Part shown: piece after piece, positions 25,408 through 33,772 of the stretch
Layout of the letters: each line of letters opens with the position of its first letter
How positions within the stretch are numbered: the first letter of the stretch is position 1
NCBI GenBank assembly: GCA_039025235.1
Contig: JBCCOS010000011.1
Span: 62,001 to 126,000 of the forward strand
DNA from: MED-G105 sp039025235
GTDB taxonomy: Bacteria > Pseudomonadota > Alphaproteobacteria > Caulobacterales > Parvularculaceae
Reading direction: 5' to 3'
Length of the DNA stretch: 64,000 bases
Program-made: the position numbers and the translations under genes
The notes under the pieces: model-generated
Told to the model about the DNA's origin: nothing
Databases searched by the model: none
Seen by the model: only the letters and a program-made list of their open reading frames with translations

Positions 25408-25914
25408 ATGGTTCGACGCACTATTATTCCTTTGCTTATCACTTTCTGTGCGTTTTATTCAATTTTTGCACAGAAGGAGATCGAGCTATTTTATGAGCCG
25501 CTTTTGACTTCGCAAATAGCATCGGTGCCAAAACCACCTCAACAAACCAGCAGTAATGTGGCGGCGATATTTATCTTTGGTCAAGATGACGTAAGAAAAC
25601 TAGGGGAAAAAACACTGCCAACGCTTTTGTCGTATGAGTCTGGTGTTGAAACGAGTGTCGATTGGTGTGTTTCAAACGATTTGAAAGTTCGTTCTTCTGG
25701 TTGGGGCATCAGCTTTGCGGCCCAAGTCGAAGGTATAGATACAGCGGACGTCGTTACACGCTATACCTATCGCTCAACACCGAGTCTTGAGATTAGCCTG
25801 CTTGTTGAAAATCAAATCTGGAACAGCAGTAAAGAATTTGTATCCAATATTTATCGGGCGAACTTCGGTGCCGCTGAGCCTCGCAGTTCTGCAGCATTTG
25901 ACGTGAAACTATAG
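25408..25914 (+). CDS. Small exported protein resembling a TonB receptor plug start and barrel end
   Basis: The product has 168 residues from ATG 25408, which follows AGGTGG; an in-frame GTG at 25399 is less likely. A signal peptide ends at FYSIFAQ. FIFGQDDVRKLGEKTLPTLL followed by SYESGVET resembles the start of a receptor plug (a TAEDIR..G..TLPDLL..PGV pattern). SLEISLLVENQIWNS and AEPRSSAAFDVKL resemble the closing barrel strands. Everything normally between them is missing, so it may be a receptor collapsed by internal deletion. The YfiR gene follows 14 bases later, and YfiR-type genes often sit beside TonB receptors. Function unknown. Confidence 0.5.
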   Translation: MVRRTIIPLLITFCAFYSIFAQKEIELFYEPLLTSQIASVPKPPQQTSSNVAAIFIFGQDDVRKLGEKTLPTLLSYESGVETSVDWCVSNDLKVRSSGWGISFAAQVEGIDTADVVTRYTYRSTPSLEISLLVENQIWNSSKEFVSNIYRANFGAAEPRSSAAFDVKL

Positions 25915-25928
25915 GTGGGGAGGGTGGA

Positions 25929-26474
25929 ATGACATTACGCCCCAGGCACCAAGCGAGATGGTTCGTAAGCGGCGTGTTGACGCTCGCGTTCGTTTTGATG
26001 CTATTAAATCCCCAAATGGCTACTGCACAAGGCCGCAGGGAGGCGGATATCGCTGCCGCAATGGTATTCAATTTTGCACGTTTTACAACGTGGCCGGATG
26101 AGTACCTTCAAGACAATGATATCTTCAAACTGTGTCTGCCATCGTCGTCAAAGTCCTTGGAAGCATTTTCGGCATTGAAGGGAAGATCTATAAAAGGTAA
26201 GACACTTCAAGTAGCAATTCTAGATACCTCTCATCACGCATCACTAGAGTGTCATTTGCAAATTATCGATGCGAAAACAGAAACCACTGAAGAGGAGCCC
26301 TCTAAGGGAGTGCTGTATGTTGCCCTAGAGGAAGGGCCATCAGCCGATATGGCCTCTTTAGTCCTAATTCGAGTTGGGCGCCAGACAAGGTTTATTGCAA
26401 ATCCAAAAGCTGCCAAACAGAGTGATGTTCAATTGAGCTCTAAGTTATTGGATCTGGCGATGAAGATCAGGTAG
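25929..26474 (+). CDS. YfiR family (DUF4154) periplasmic protein
   Basis: The 181-residue product has a signal peptide of about 34 residues ending ATAQ. The family mark AMVFNFARFTTWPDE is at about residues 42-56, and VLYVALEEG and the C-terminal IRVGRQTRFIANP segment fit the rest of the domain. In Pseudomonas, YfiR restrains the diguanylate cyclase YfiN from the periplasm. No cyclase gene is adjacent here, so the partner is open. A GGGGAGGGTGG ribosome site lies directly upstream. It forms a two-gene unit with the plug-like gene before it. Confidence 0.82.
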   Translation: MTLRPRHQARWFVSGVLTLAFVLMLLNPQMATAQGRREADIAAAMVFNFARFTTWPDEYLQDNDIFKLCLPSSSKSLEAFSALKGRSIKGKTLQVAILDTSHHASLECHLQIIDAKTETTEEEPSKGVLYVALEEGPSADMASLVLIRVGRQTRFIANPKAAKQSDVQLSSKLLDLAMKIR

Positions 26475-26721
26475 CCGTCTTTAACAGCCGCGATGTAGTG
26501 CCAAAAATACAATGTGTTTCTCAATAGTAAGACGCTTACAGATTAAAAACTAAATTACCGGCGTTTTCAGAAACACAGGAGGTTTGCAATCTCTCGGCGC
26601 GCCCAGGAGCATCGTGTTGTCTTGCATACCAAATTTCTAATGCCTTTAGCTCCCTGTAACAAAGCTAATTAGAATGTTAGGTCTTTTGGGTGTATGATAA
26701 TTAATAGCAGGGACGATGCTT

Positions 26722-28194
26722 ATGGCTGCGGAAACGGCAAAAAGCTGGTTTGAAAAGGGAGACGAATTAAAGCGCACTGGGGATCTTCCGGGAGCGCTTG
26801 ATGCGTTTAGACGGTCTTTGAAAATAAACCCGCGTGCCGCGGCGGCTTGGATTGGGCTTGCTGATGTTTTGGATGCCAATCAACAACCCAGCGATGCGCT
26901 CGAATGTCTGAAGCATGGGGCCAAGGCCGAGCCAAAAAATGCGGTTGTTGCGACCCGGTTGGCCCGGTCCTTTCATTTGCAAGGAATGATAACGGAGGCT
27001 AAAGCCGCCTATGAGCGGGCGCTACAAATCGAGCCCGGCAAAGTTTCTGCGCTTCTAGGGCTCGGCAGTCTTTTTGAAGATGATGGCGATCCGCAACAGG
27101 CTGCTCGGTGCTATCGTCAGGTCTTGGCAAAAGAACCGGGTCATGGCGAAGCGCTCGGGAATATCGTTGGCCTTGGACGCGATGTCGACGTTTCCGCAGA
27201 AATTGATGCCGCAAAGCTTGCTATGGAGAGCGCTGATGATCAAAGCACGGCGCTCATCGGTTATGGCCTTGGTCTCGCGCTGGAGCGGGTCAAGCGATAT
27301 GATGAGGCTTTCAATACAATGGCAGCGGCGAACGAAGCCCGCCGATCGATCGCTGGTCGCTTTCAGGCTGATAAGTTCGACGAGCGTATTCAGCGAATGA
27401 CGGAGATTTTTTCAACGGCGTTTTTCGCCGAACGAGAAGGGTGGGGCAATCAATCAACTGCTCCCGTTTTTGTTGTTGGTCTTCCGCGATCCGGAACAAC
27501 GCTTACTGAGCAAATTATCGGATCCCATCCGAAGTGTTTCGGTGCGGGTGAATTGCCCATACTAACGGACCTTGCGACAGGAACACCAGATCGCCTTGGC
27601 CGGGAAGACCCGCCCTGGCCAGAGACAGCATTGGAACTCTCGAGAACTCAAACCGAAGAACTGGGTTCAGACCTTGTAGAGCATTTACAAAAACGCGCGC
27701 CCGCTGGCGTTTGTCGGATTGTTGATAAGCAGCCATTAAATTTCTGGCATTTAGGGTTGGTCGCGATGGCACTGCCGAATGCTAAAATTATTCATTGTGT
27801 TCGCGATATAAGAGACAATGGTCTTTCGATTTTTTCACAGAATTTCAATCCACAGCAACGTTGGGCTACGGATTTAGGTGACATCGCCCACTATTGGCAG
27901 GGGTACCGTCGTTTAATGGCGCACTGGAGGAAGGTGACGCCGCTCAACATCATTGATGTTATTTACGAGGATACTATTGCCGATCTTGAAGGTCAGGCCC
28001 GTCGGATGCTGGAGTTTTTAGGCTTGACCTGGGATCCGCGCGTCTTGGAATTCCATGAGAACGTGCGCACCGTTCAGACACCCAGTAAATGGCAAGTGCG
28101 CCAACCGCTTTACACATCGTCGAAGGCGAAATGGCGACACTATTCCGATTATATTAAACCGCTCATTGATGCACGGTCTAATTCATCCTCCTGA
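26722..28194 (+). CDS. TPR-sulfotransferase fusion protein
   Basis: The product has 490 residues. At least four tetratricopeptide repeats fill about residues 5-155 (PGALDAFRRSLKINPRAAAA, EAKAAYERALQIEPGK). A sulfotransferase domain follows, with the PAPS 5'-phosphosulfate loop LPRSGTTL at about 254-261 and the 3'-phosphate region near IIHCVRDIRDNGLSIF. Such bacterial proteins resemble tyrosylprotein sulfotransferases, and the acceptor here is unknown. ATG 26722 is chosen over 26716 because GGGA then has an eight-base spacer. It converges with the S9 peptidase genes. Confidence 0.88.
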   Translation: MAAETAKSWFEKGDELKRTGDLPGALDAFRRSLKINPRAAAAWIGLADVLDANQQPSDALECLKHGAKAEPKNAVVATRLARSFHLQGMITEAKAAYERALQIEPGKVSALLGLGSLFEDDGDPQQAARCYRQVLAKEPGHGEALGNIVGLGRDVDVSAEIDAAKLAMESADDQSTALIGYGLGLALERVKRYDEAFNTMAAANEARRSIAGRFQADKFDERIQRMTEIFSTAFFAEREGWGNQSTAPVFVVGLPRSGTTLTEQIIGSHPKCFGAGELPILTDLATGTPDRLGREDPPWPETALELSRTQTEELGSDLVEHLQKRAPAGVCRIVDKQPLNFWHLGLVAMALPNAKIIHCVRDIRDNGLSIFSQNFNPQQRWATDLGDIAHYWQGYRRLMAHWRKVTPLNIIDVIYEDTIADLEGQARRMLEFLGLTWDPRVLEFHENVRTVQTPSKWQVRQPLYTSSKAKWRHYSDYIKPLIDARSNSSS

Positions 28195-28322
28195 TAAATA
28201 CTGAAATGTTTCAGTGAGCTTGAACGTGATAGCATCAGTCTGATTGAGTATCATTTGTTGTATCAAATATTTACTCATTTGAGTGCACTATGTCCATAGC
28301 ACAGGAAGCTGACACTCAGATA

Positions 28323-30560
28323 TCAACGTAAGCGGCGTTCGAAAAAGTCGATGATTTGCGGCACAGCGAACAATTCGTGACCAGCAGTCGGATCAATATA
28401 TACTTCAACGTCGACACCTTGTTCCATAAGCCGATACCCAAGATCAATTGCAGACTCTACGTGACCGCCACGATCAAGCTCTCCCAAAGTGAATAAGATC
28501 GGTGTACGCCATTGTTCGGTCTTTGACGTGGGTGACGTTTCGTAAGCCAAGTCCTCTATGCGAAGCCTCTCCGATAATCGGGTATAGCGCGAAGGCCGGC
28601 TACTCCAGCCCTGGTCTTCTGAATCTTTCTTAAGTTCAACAACCCAATCACCAACCCCTACTTGCGAGACTGCAGCTGCAAAATCGTTAGGTCGTCGTGA
28701 CAGTGCCTGTCCTAAAACATGTCCACCGTAGGACGTTCCCATGATGCCAATTTTTTCTTCATTGACATCACCCCTGGACTTGAGGTGAGCAACTAATGCG
28801 GTAACATCAAGAAGTTCGCTTCCACCGTTGATTCCGCTGTTCTCCGGTGTGCGATAGTCCAGACCAAAACCAAGGCCACCCCGATAATTAATGCTTACAA
28901 ATAAATAACCTCGGCTTGCCAAATATTGACCGAGGAAAAACCGTCCCATTCCAGGCAAATTTCGCCATGCGGGCCCACCACGGACTTGAATAATAATGGG
29001 ATAGCCGTCTTCCGGTGGTGACGTACTAGGTTCTATAAAAATGTGAGAGCTCTTAATGCCGTCTTTGGCTTTCAGATATTTTACGGTAGTCGGTACAAAC
29101 TTCTTCCAAATCGTTTCGAAGGGTCTTTGTTCGATGCCTTTTAGCATCTTAAGTGATTGAGATGACCCGTCACTGTTTCGGATGACGACTGCTGGCGGCT
29201 TGTCAACTTGATACCGTGCAAGATAGGCCAACTGATCTTTGCCGATCAATGCTGGCTGCACCTCAACACCATCTCCGCTTGTCAGAGCAACAGGCTTTGC
29301 ACCGCTTTCCAGCGCAACGCTCCAGATATGTTGTCTTCCGAGATCACCTTTGTTCCATTCAAAGAAAAGGGTTTTCCTGTCTTGACTTAAAATTGGGTTT
29401 CTTAACTCGCCATCACCGGGGGTGAGAAGTCTTTCCTCACCACCTTTCGATGACACGGCGTAGGCGAGATGCCACCCTGTTTTCTCCCATCCAAAAATGA
29501 TTTCGTCTTCAGGCGTCCAAATTGGAGAAAAACCTGGGGCGCCGGGTTCGTACGCACTGCCCCGACCGCGATCTGCTTTCCAAATTGTCCGATGCACACC
29601 GCTATCGGTAGCTGCAACGATAAGGCTCCATGGAACACCGTCTCGACGGTGCGTGAAGCGATAGACCATGGGCCAGTTCCCTGGTGTACGGATAAATGCA
29701 ATTTCTTTGGAGTCTGGCGACCAAACAGGCGATATATCTCTGTAAATACTTGGGTCGATATATTTTGTCTCTTGGGTGGCAATATCATGGATACCAACGT
29801 AGGATTGACCCGCGCGCCGTGCACTAACAAATGCGATTTTTTTGCCGTCTGGAGAATAGGCAACGTCGTAAATCTCTGTCCCCGCCATGTTCTTCGGCTC
29901 TCGTTTTGTAAGCCTTCTCCGTTGCCATTTTTTCTGCTGATTGCGACGAAACTCAAATAAAGTATTGCCATCTGAAAAGGCAAAAGCATCTCCGCCTGGA
30001 GCAAAGTTTAGATCAGGAGCAGCACGCGATCCAAAATGGAACCCAGCAATATCGCCTTTCGGAACATCAGCGCCGGTTGCAATCTGTTTTTGTTGGCCTA
30101 AGCGGACATCGACTTCCCACATCGACGGCTTATTGCCATCATCACACCCTTCCTTATGACCTGATGGAGCCGTGGCATCTGCAGGTTCATCCATCCTTGG
30201 TGGTTGAATCGATTCTCCGATGCAATTGCGACTCTGATCAGTAATGTAGAAAATAGACTTGCCGTTTGGTGATAGATAAATAGCTTCCGCCAAATGATCC
30301 GTGTCATTCCTAACGAGTGTTCGGGCCTCAAAATCTGACGTATTGGCAATGCGGATATTTCCACGGTCTATCCATGCAACAAAACCACCCGTAGCAGATG
30401 CTTGTACGCCAAAAGGTAAGCCATTAGCTTTTCTCGCAAGCATGGCTTCTTCAAGTGTAATTTTGTCAGCAGAGTTGGGTTGTGCAAAAACACTCTGCAA
30501 ACCAGATATCGCTACCATAAAAATAGTCACTATACTGATTTTAAATTGAAATTGTTTCAT
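28323..30560 (-). CDS. S9 family peptidase (prolyl oligopeptidase-like), paralogue 1
   Basis: The exported 745-residue serine peptidase has a signal peptide ending SVFAQ near residue 27. An N-terminal beta-propeller carries PD40-type repeats such as YSPDGKKIAFVSARR, and a C-terminal alpha/beta hydrolase domain follows. The catalytic residues are Ser 610 in GTSYGG, Asp 696 in GELDRGG and His 728 in TAGHE. GAGGGA precedes ATG 30560. The family cleaves short peptides, often after Pro or as dipeptides from the N terminus. It is a tandem duplicate of the gene at 31047-33284, with identical length. Confidence 0.92.
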   Translation of the reverse strand: MKQFQFKISIVTIFMVAISGLQSVFAQPNSADKITLEEAMLARKANGLPFGVQASATGGFVAWIDRGNIRIANTSDFEARTLVRNDTDHLAEAIYLSPNGKSIFYITDQSRNCIGESIQPPRMDEPADATAPSGHKEGCDDGNKPSMWEVDVRLGQQKQIATGADVPKGDIAGFHFGSRAAPDLNFAPGGDAFAFSDGNTLFEFRRNQQKKWQRRRLTKREPKNMAGTEIYDVAYSPDGKKIAFVSARRAGQSYVGIHDIATQETKYIDPSIYRDISPVWSPDSKEIAFIRTPGNWPMVYRFTHRRDGVPWSLIVAATDSGVHRTIWKADRGRGSAYEPGAPGFSPIWTPEDEIIFGWEKTGWHLAYAVSSKGGEERLLTPGDGELRNPILSQDRKTLFFEWNKGDLGRQHIWSVALESGAKPVALTSGDGVEVQPALIGKDQLAYLARYQVDKPPAVVIRNSDGSSQSLKMLKGIEQRPFETIWKKFVPTTVKYLKAKDGIKSSHIFIEPSTSPPEDGYPIIIQVRGGPAWRNLPGMGRFFLGQYLASRGYLFVSINYRGGLGFGLDYRTPENSGINGGSELLDVTALVAHLKSRGDVNEEKIGIMGTSYGGHVLGQALSRRPNDFAAAVSQVGVGDWVVELKKDSEDQGWSSRPSRYTRLSERLRIEDLAYETSPTSKTEQWRTPILFTLGELDRGGHVESAIDLGYRLMEQGVDVEVYIDPTAGHELFAVPQIIDFFERRLR

Positions 30561-31046
30561 TGATCCCTCGGTTTAAGGATATTCCAATCCATGCTGCTAT
30601 TGCTACGTTTTGCAGTGAGCAGAGCTTGCAAAAGCTGTGAGCGACCTTAATGACAACGAACGCTTCCAAATGCAAATCTTAAGGGCGCGTTCAACCGAAT
30701 AGCCCCCGATTGAACGATAAGTTCTATAGATAAACAGTATAGATCTATATTATTTGCTGGGCTTTGATGTTGAGCCTACTTGCCAGACTAAATATGGAAA
30801 GCTGGCGCTCCAGGGCTTTCCACAATCAGCGTATTACAAATAAAACGTACTAAAGCGCCTCCATTTCAATTGGAATCAGAACGGCGCTTTAAGTCGTTGA
30901 TTTTACGCATTTCCTTAACGCCAACCGCACACACTTGGCTTGGAAATGCTTTAAATCATTCGCCTACGTTGGTAATTTTCGCGCGCGTCTCCTGGTGGAC
31001 GGAAGCGCGCGACATCCTTGGCAAGAGTGTGGTGAGTATCCAGCGC
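30561..31046. other. Intergenic region between duplicated S9 genes
   Basis: The 486 bases contain RIME-like copy 5 (30851-30954) and otherwise no gene. The second S9 gene ends 92 bases beyond the repeat. Confidence 0.6.
30851..30954 (+). repeat. RIME-like two-hairpin intergenic repeat, copy 5
   Basis: AAAGCGCC (30852-30859) pairs with GGCGCTTT (30883-30890), and GCATTTCC (30907-30914) with GGAAATGC (30942-30949). It differs from copy 1 at only a few bases, so one of the two moved or was copied recently. Confidence 0.88.
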
Positions 31047-33284
31047 TCAACGCAAGTGTCGTTCGAAAAAGTCGACGATTTCGGGGGCGGCAAACAAACT
31101 GTGGCCTGCTGTCGGATCAATATAGACTTCAACCTCGACGCCCTGTTCCAGTAGTCGGTATCCGAGATCGATCGCTGACTCTACGTGCCCAGCTCGGTCG
31201 AGTTCTCCCAACGTAAACAGAATTGGTCCGCGCCAGCGATCGACCATTGACGTGGGCGATGACGCATGCGCCAAATCTTCAATGCGAAGTCGTTCTGACA
31301 ACCGCGTATATCGTGTCGGTTGACTTTCCCAACCTTGCTCTTCGGTGTCTTTTTTCAGTTCAAGCACCCAGTCAGCTACACCAACTTGAGATACGCCAGC
31401 AGCAAAGTCTTTCGAAAGTCTTGACATTGCCTGTCCCACAATATGTCCGCCATAGGAGGTCCCCATGATCCCAATTTTCTTAGGATTGACGTCATCTCGT
31501 GATTTGAGGTGAGCAGCGACCGCGGCGATGTCGAGGGTCTCGCTACCGCCATTGCCACCAGTTTTTGGGGGCGTGCGGTAATCAAGACCAAAACCAAGCC
31601 CGCCTCTATAGTTCATGCTGACATAGACATACCCGCGGCTTGCCAGATACTGCCCTAGGAAAAACCGGCCTGACCCAGGGAGTGTCTGATAGGTGGGGCC
31701 GCCATGAGCCTGAACAACGACCGGATACCCTCCGGGCGGTGGTGGTGTGCTAGGCTCAATAAAGATATGTGAACTGGAAACGCCATCTTTGGCACTGATA
31801 TATTCAACCGTGCTGGAAGCAAACTTATTCCAGACCGCGGCTAGGATTTTTTGCTCATAGCCCTTTAGCATTTGGAGTGGACGCGTTGACCCATCAGCAT
31901 TTCGGATCATGACCGTTGCTGGTTTATCCCCTCGGTAACGTGCGAGGTAAGCCAGCTGATCGTTGCCAATTGTCGTTGGACGAACCTCAACGCCTTCGCC
32001 GCTCGTCACCGCAACGGGTTCCGCGCCGTTCGTCAGCGCAACGCTCCAAATGTGTTTTCGGGCAAGATCGCCTTTATTCCATTCGAAGAAAACGGTATTC
32101 CCGTCTTTGCTCAAAATCGGATTTGTAATTTCGCCCTTGCCAGGTGTTAAGAGCCTTGCCTTTCCGCCATTCGATGGAACTGCGTAGATGAGGTGCCATC
32201 CGGTTTTTTCCCATCCAAAAAGAATTTCGTCTTTGGGAGTCCAAATCGGTGCGAAGCCAGGGCTAAACGGCTCATACGCACTGCCCGGACCCCGATCTGC
32301 TTTCCAAATTGTTCGGTGCTCACCACTATCGGCATTTGCGACAACAAGGCTCCATGGTGCCCCTTCGCGCATTTGCGTAAAGCGATAAGCCATCGGCCAA
32401 TTTCCTGGTGTACGGATAAATGCAACTTCTTTTGAATTCGGCGACCAAACAGGCGATATATCCCGGTAGATGCTTGGGTCGATATAAACTGTTTCTTGGG
32501 AAGAAATTTTATGGATACCAATGTAGGTTTGCCCCGCACGTCGTGAACTGACGAATGCAATTTTCTTTCCGTCGGGTGAATATGTTACGCTGTCAATATC
32601 AGTTGCCCCCATATTCTTGGGCTCTTTTTGTGTCAGTCGGCTCCGGCGCCATTTCCTCTGTTGATCGCGTCGGAATTCATACAAAATATTGCCGTCTGAA
32701 AACGCAAATGCGTTACCGTCAGGAGAAAAGGTTAGATCAGGGGCAGAGCGAGACCCAAAATATGAATTGGCGATATTGCCTTTCGGAACGTCTGCTCCGG
32801 TTGCCACACGTTTTTGTTGGCCCGAGTTAACATCGACCTCCCAAAGGGCTGGCTTATTGTCCGAGTCGCAGCCTGGTTCTCCTGACTGTTGAGATGTGGC
32901 ATCGGCTGGTTTGTCTAATCCTGGCGGCTGAACCGCCTCTGCGATGCAGTTTTTACTTTGATCAACAATATAAAGAATGGTCTTACCGTCGGGTGCCAAA
33001 TAAATTGCTTCTGGCGAACGGTTAGCGTCTTTATTTACAAGTATTCGAGGCTCGAAATCGGGGGCGTCTGCGATCCTAATGTTTCCACGATCAATCCATG
33101 CAGCGAAATTACCTGCAGCTGACGCACGAACGCCATAAGGTAGGCCATTTGCTTTTCTGGCAAGCATCGCTTCTTCAAGGGTAAGTTTGTCATCGGAGCC
33201 CGATTGAGCTGACACACTCTGCACGCCTGATATCGAGATCGCTAGTAATGTCACCATACTGATTATAGACTGAAGTTTCTTCAT
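31047..33284 (-). CDS. S9 family peptidase (prolyl oligopeptidase-like), paralogue 2
   Basis: The product has 745 residues from ATG 33284, which follows GAGGTAAC; the frame stays open six codons further upstream without support. Domain order and catalytic residues are as in paralogue 1 (Ser 610 in GTSYGG, Asp 696 in GELDRAG, His 728 in TAGHS). The signal peptide ends SVSAQ. Long identical stretches such as LTLEEAMLARKANGLP and YTRLSERLRIEDLA show a fairly recent tandem duplication. Differences are spread over the propeller, which could shift substrate choice. It probably works with the amidohydrolase and uptake genes nearby in peptide use. Confidence 0.92.
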   Translation of the reverse strand: MKKLQSIISMVTLLAISISGVQSVSAQSGSDDKLTLEEAMLARKANGLPYGVRASAAGNFAAWIDRGNIRIADAPDFEPRILVNKDANRSPEAIYLAPDGKTILYIVDQSKNCIAEAVQPPGLDKPADATSQQSGEPGCDSDNKPALWEVDVNSGQQKRVATGADVPKGNIANSYFGSRSAPDLTFSPDGNAFAFSDGNILYEFRRDQQRKWRRSRLTQKEPKNMGATDIDSVTYSPDGKKIAFVSSRRAGQTYIGIHKISSQETVYIDPSIYRDISPVWSPNSKEVAFIRTPGNWPMAYRFTQMREGAPWSLVVANADSGEHRTIWKADRGPGSAYEPFSPGFAPIWTPKDEILFGWEKTGWHLIYAVPSNGGKARLLTPGKGEITNPILSKDGNTVFFEWNKGDLARKHIWSVALTNGAEPVAVTSGEGVEVRPTTIGNDQLAYLARYRGDKPATVMIRNADGSTRPLQMLKGYEQKILAAVWNKFASSTVEYISAKDGVSSSHIFIEPSTPPPPGGYPVVVQAHGGPTYQTLPGSGRFFLGQYLASRGYVYVSMNYRGGLGFGLDYRTPPKTGGNGGSETLDIAAVAAHLKSRDDVNPKKIGIMGTSYGGHIVGQAMSRLSKDFAAGVSQVGVADWVLELKKDTEEQGWESQPTRYTRLSERLRIEDLAHASSPTSMVDRWRGPILFTLGELDRAGHVESAIDLGYRLLEQGVEVEVYIDPTAGHSLFAAPEIVDFFERHLR

Positions 33285-33772
33285 TGTTACCTCGATTTGC
33301 AAATTTTCTCTTGCAGAAATTGTATCGATTACATTCTAGATGAGAAGACAGATAGCAGACTAAAAGAATTTTCTGTCATAAGCATCAGTGCTTCATTTAT
33401 CAATATGTTGTGACACAGTTTAGGACTGTGCTCAGATTATTTGAGTGGCTTGTTTATTGTAAGGAACACGACGTTTTTATTCGTGTAGCAAGGTGCACTG
33501 GAACTGTTGGTGAACTTTGTCCTGACAGCGCTGCTATTTTGCAAATGAAATCCTGGATCGTCGCGAATAGCATTTTCCACCATTCAGTCTTTCTGTAACA
33601 CCGGCTAATCAAACTCATGACGTCGCTTTGGACACCGTTGCCGAGAAACCTTCCGATATTTCTAATGCGACGCCAGTGACTGCTGAAAAAAGTGAACCTC
33701 CGATTTGTGAAGACTGAGTGAATGGTTAAAACGTTGCATTTCAATCGGATGCAGCTTCTTACAGTGTAAGTA
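33285..33772. other. Intergenic region with coding-like tail
   Basis: No gene with a start is supported. Plus-strand bases from about 33599 to 33712 are open in one frame and read like a protein tail rich in Ala, Pro, Asp and Glu (THDVALDTVAEKPSDISNAT and on to a TGA), but a stop lies just upstream and no start is visible. It may be the remnant of a lost gene. Confidence 0.2.

Noticed and set aside
28200..28215. Perfect palindrome ACTGAAATGTTTCAGT as terminator
   Set aside because: The two-base loop is too small for a stable hairpin and no T tract follows; it remains only a convergent-gene palindrome.
29469..29960. 163-codon plus-strand frame inside S9 paralogue 1
   Set aside because: It is antisense to a clear peptidase; length comes from codon bias of the real gene, and a similar shorter shadow exists in the paralogue.
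33410..33744. Short frames on both strands between S9 and amidohydrolase genes
   Set aside because: There is no ribosome site and no similarity, and the frames overlap in antisense.
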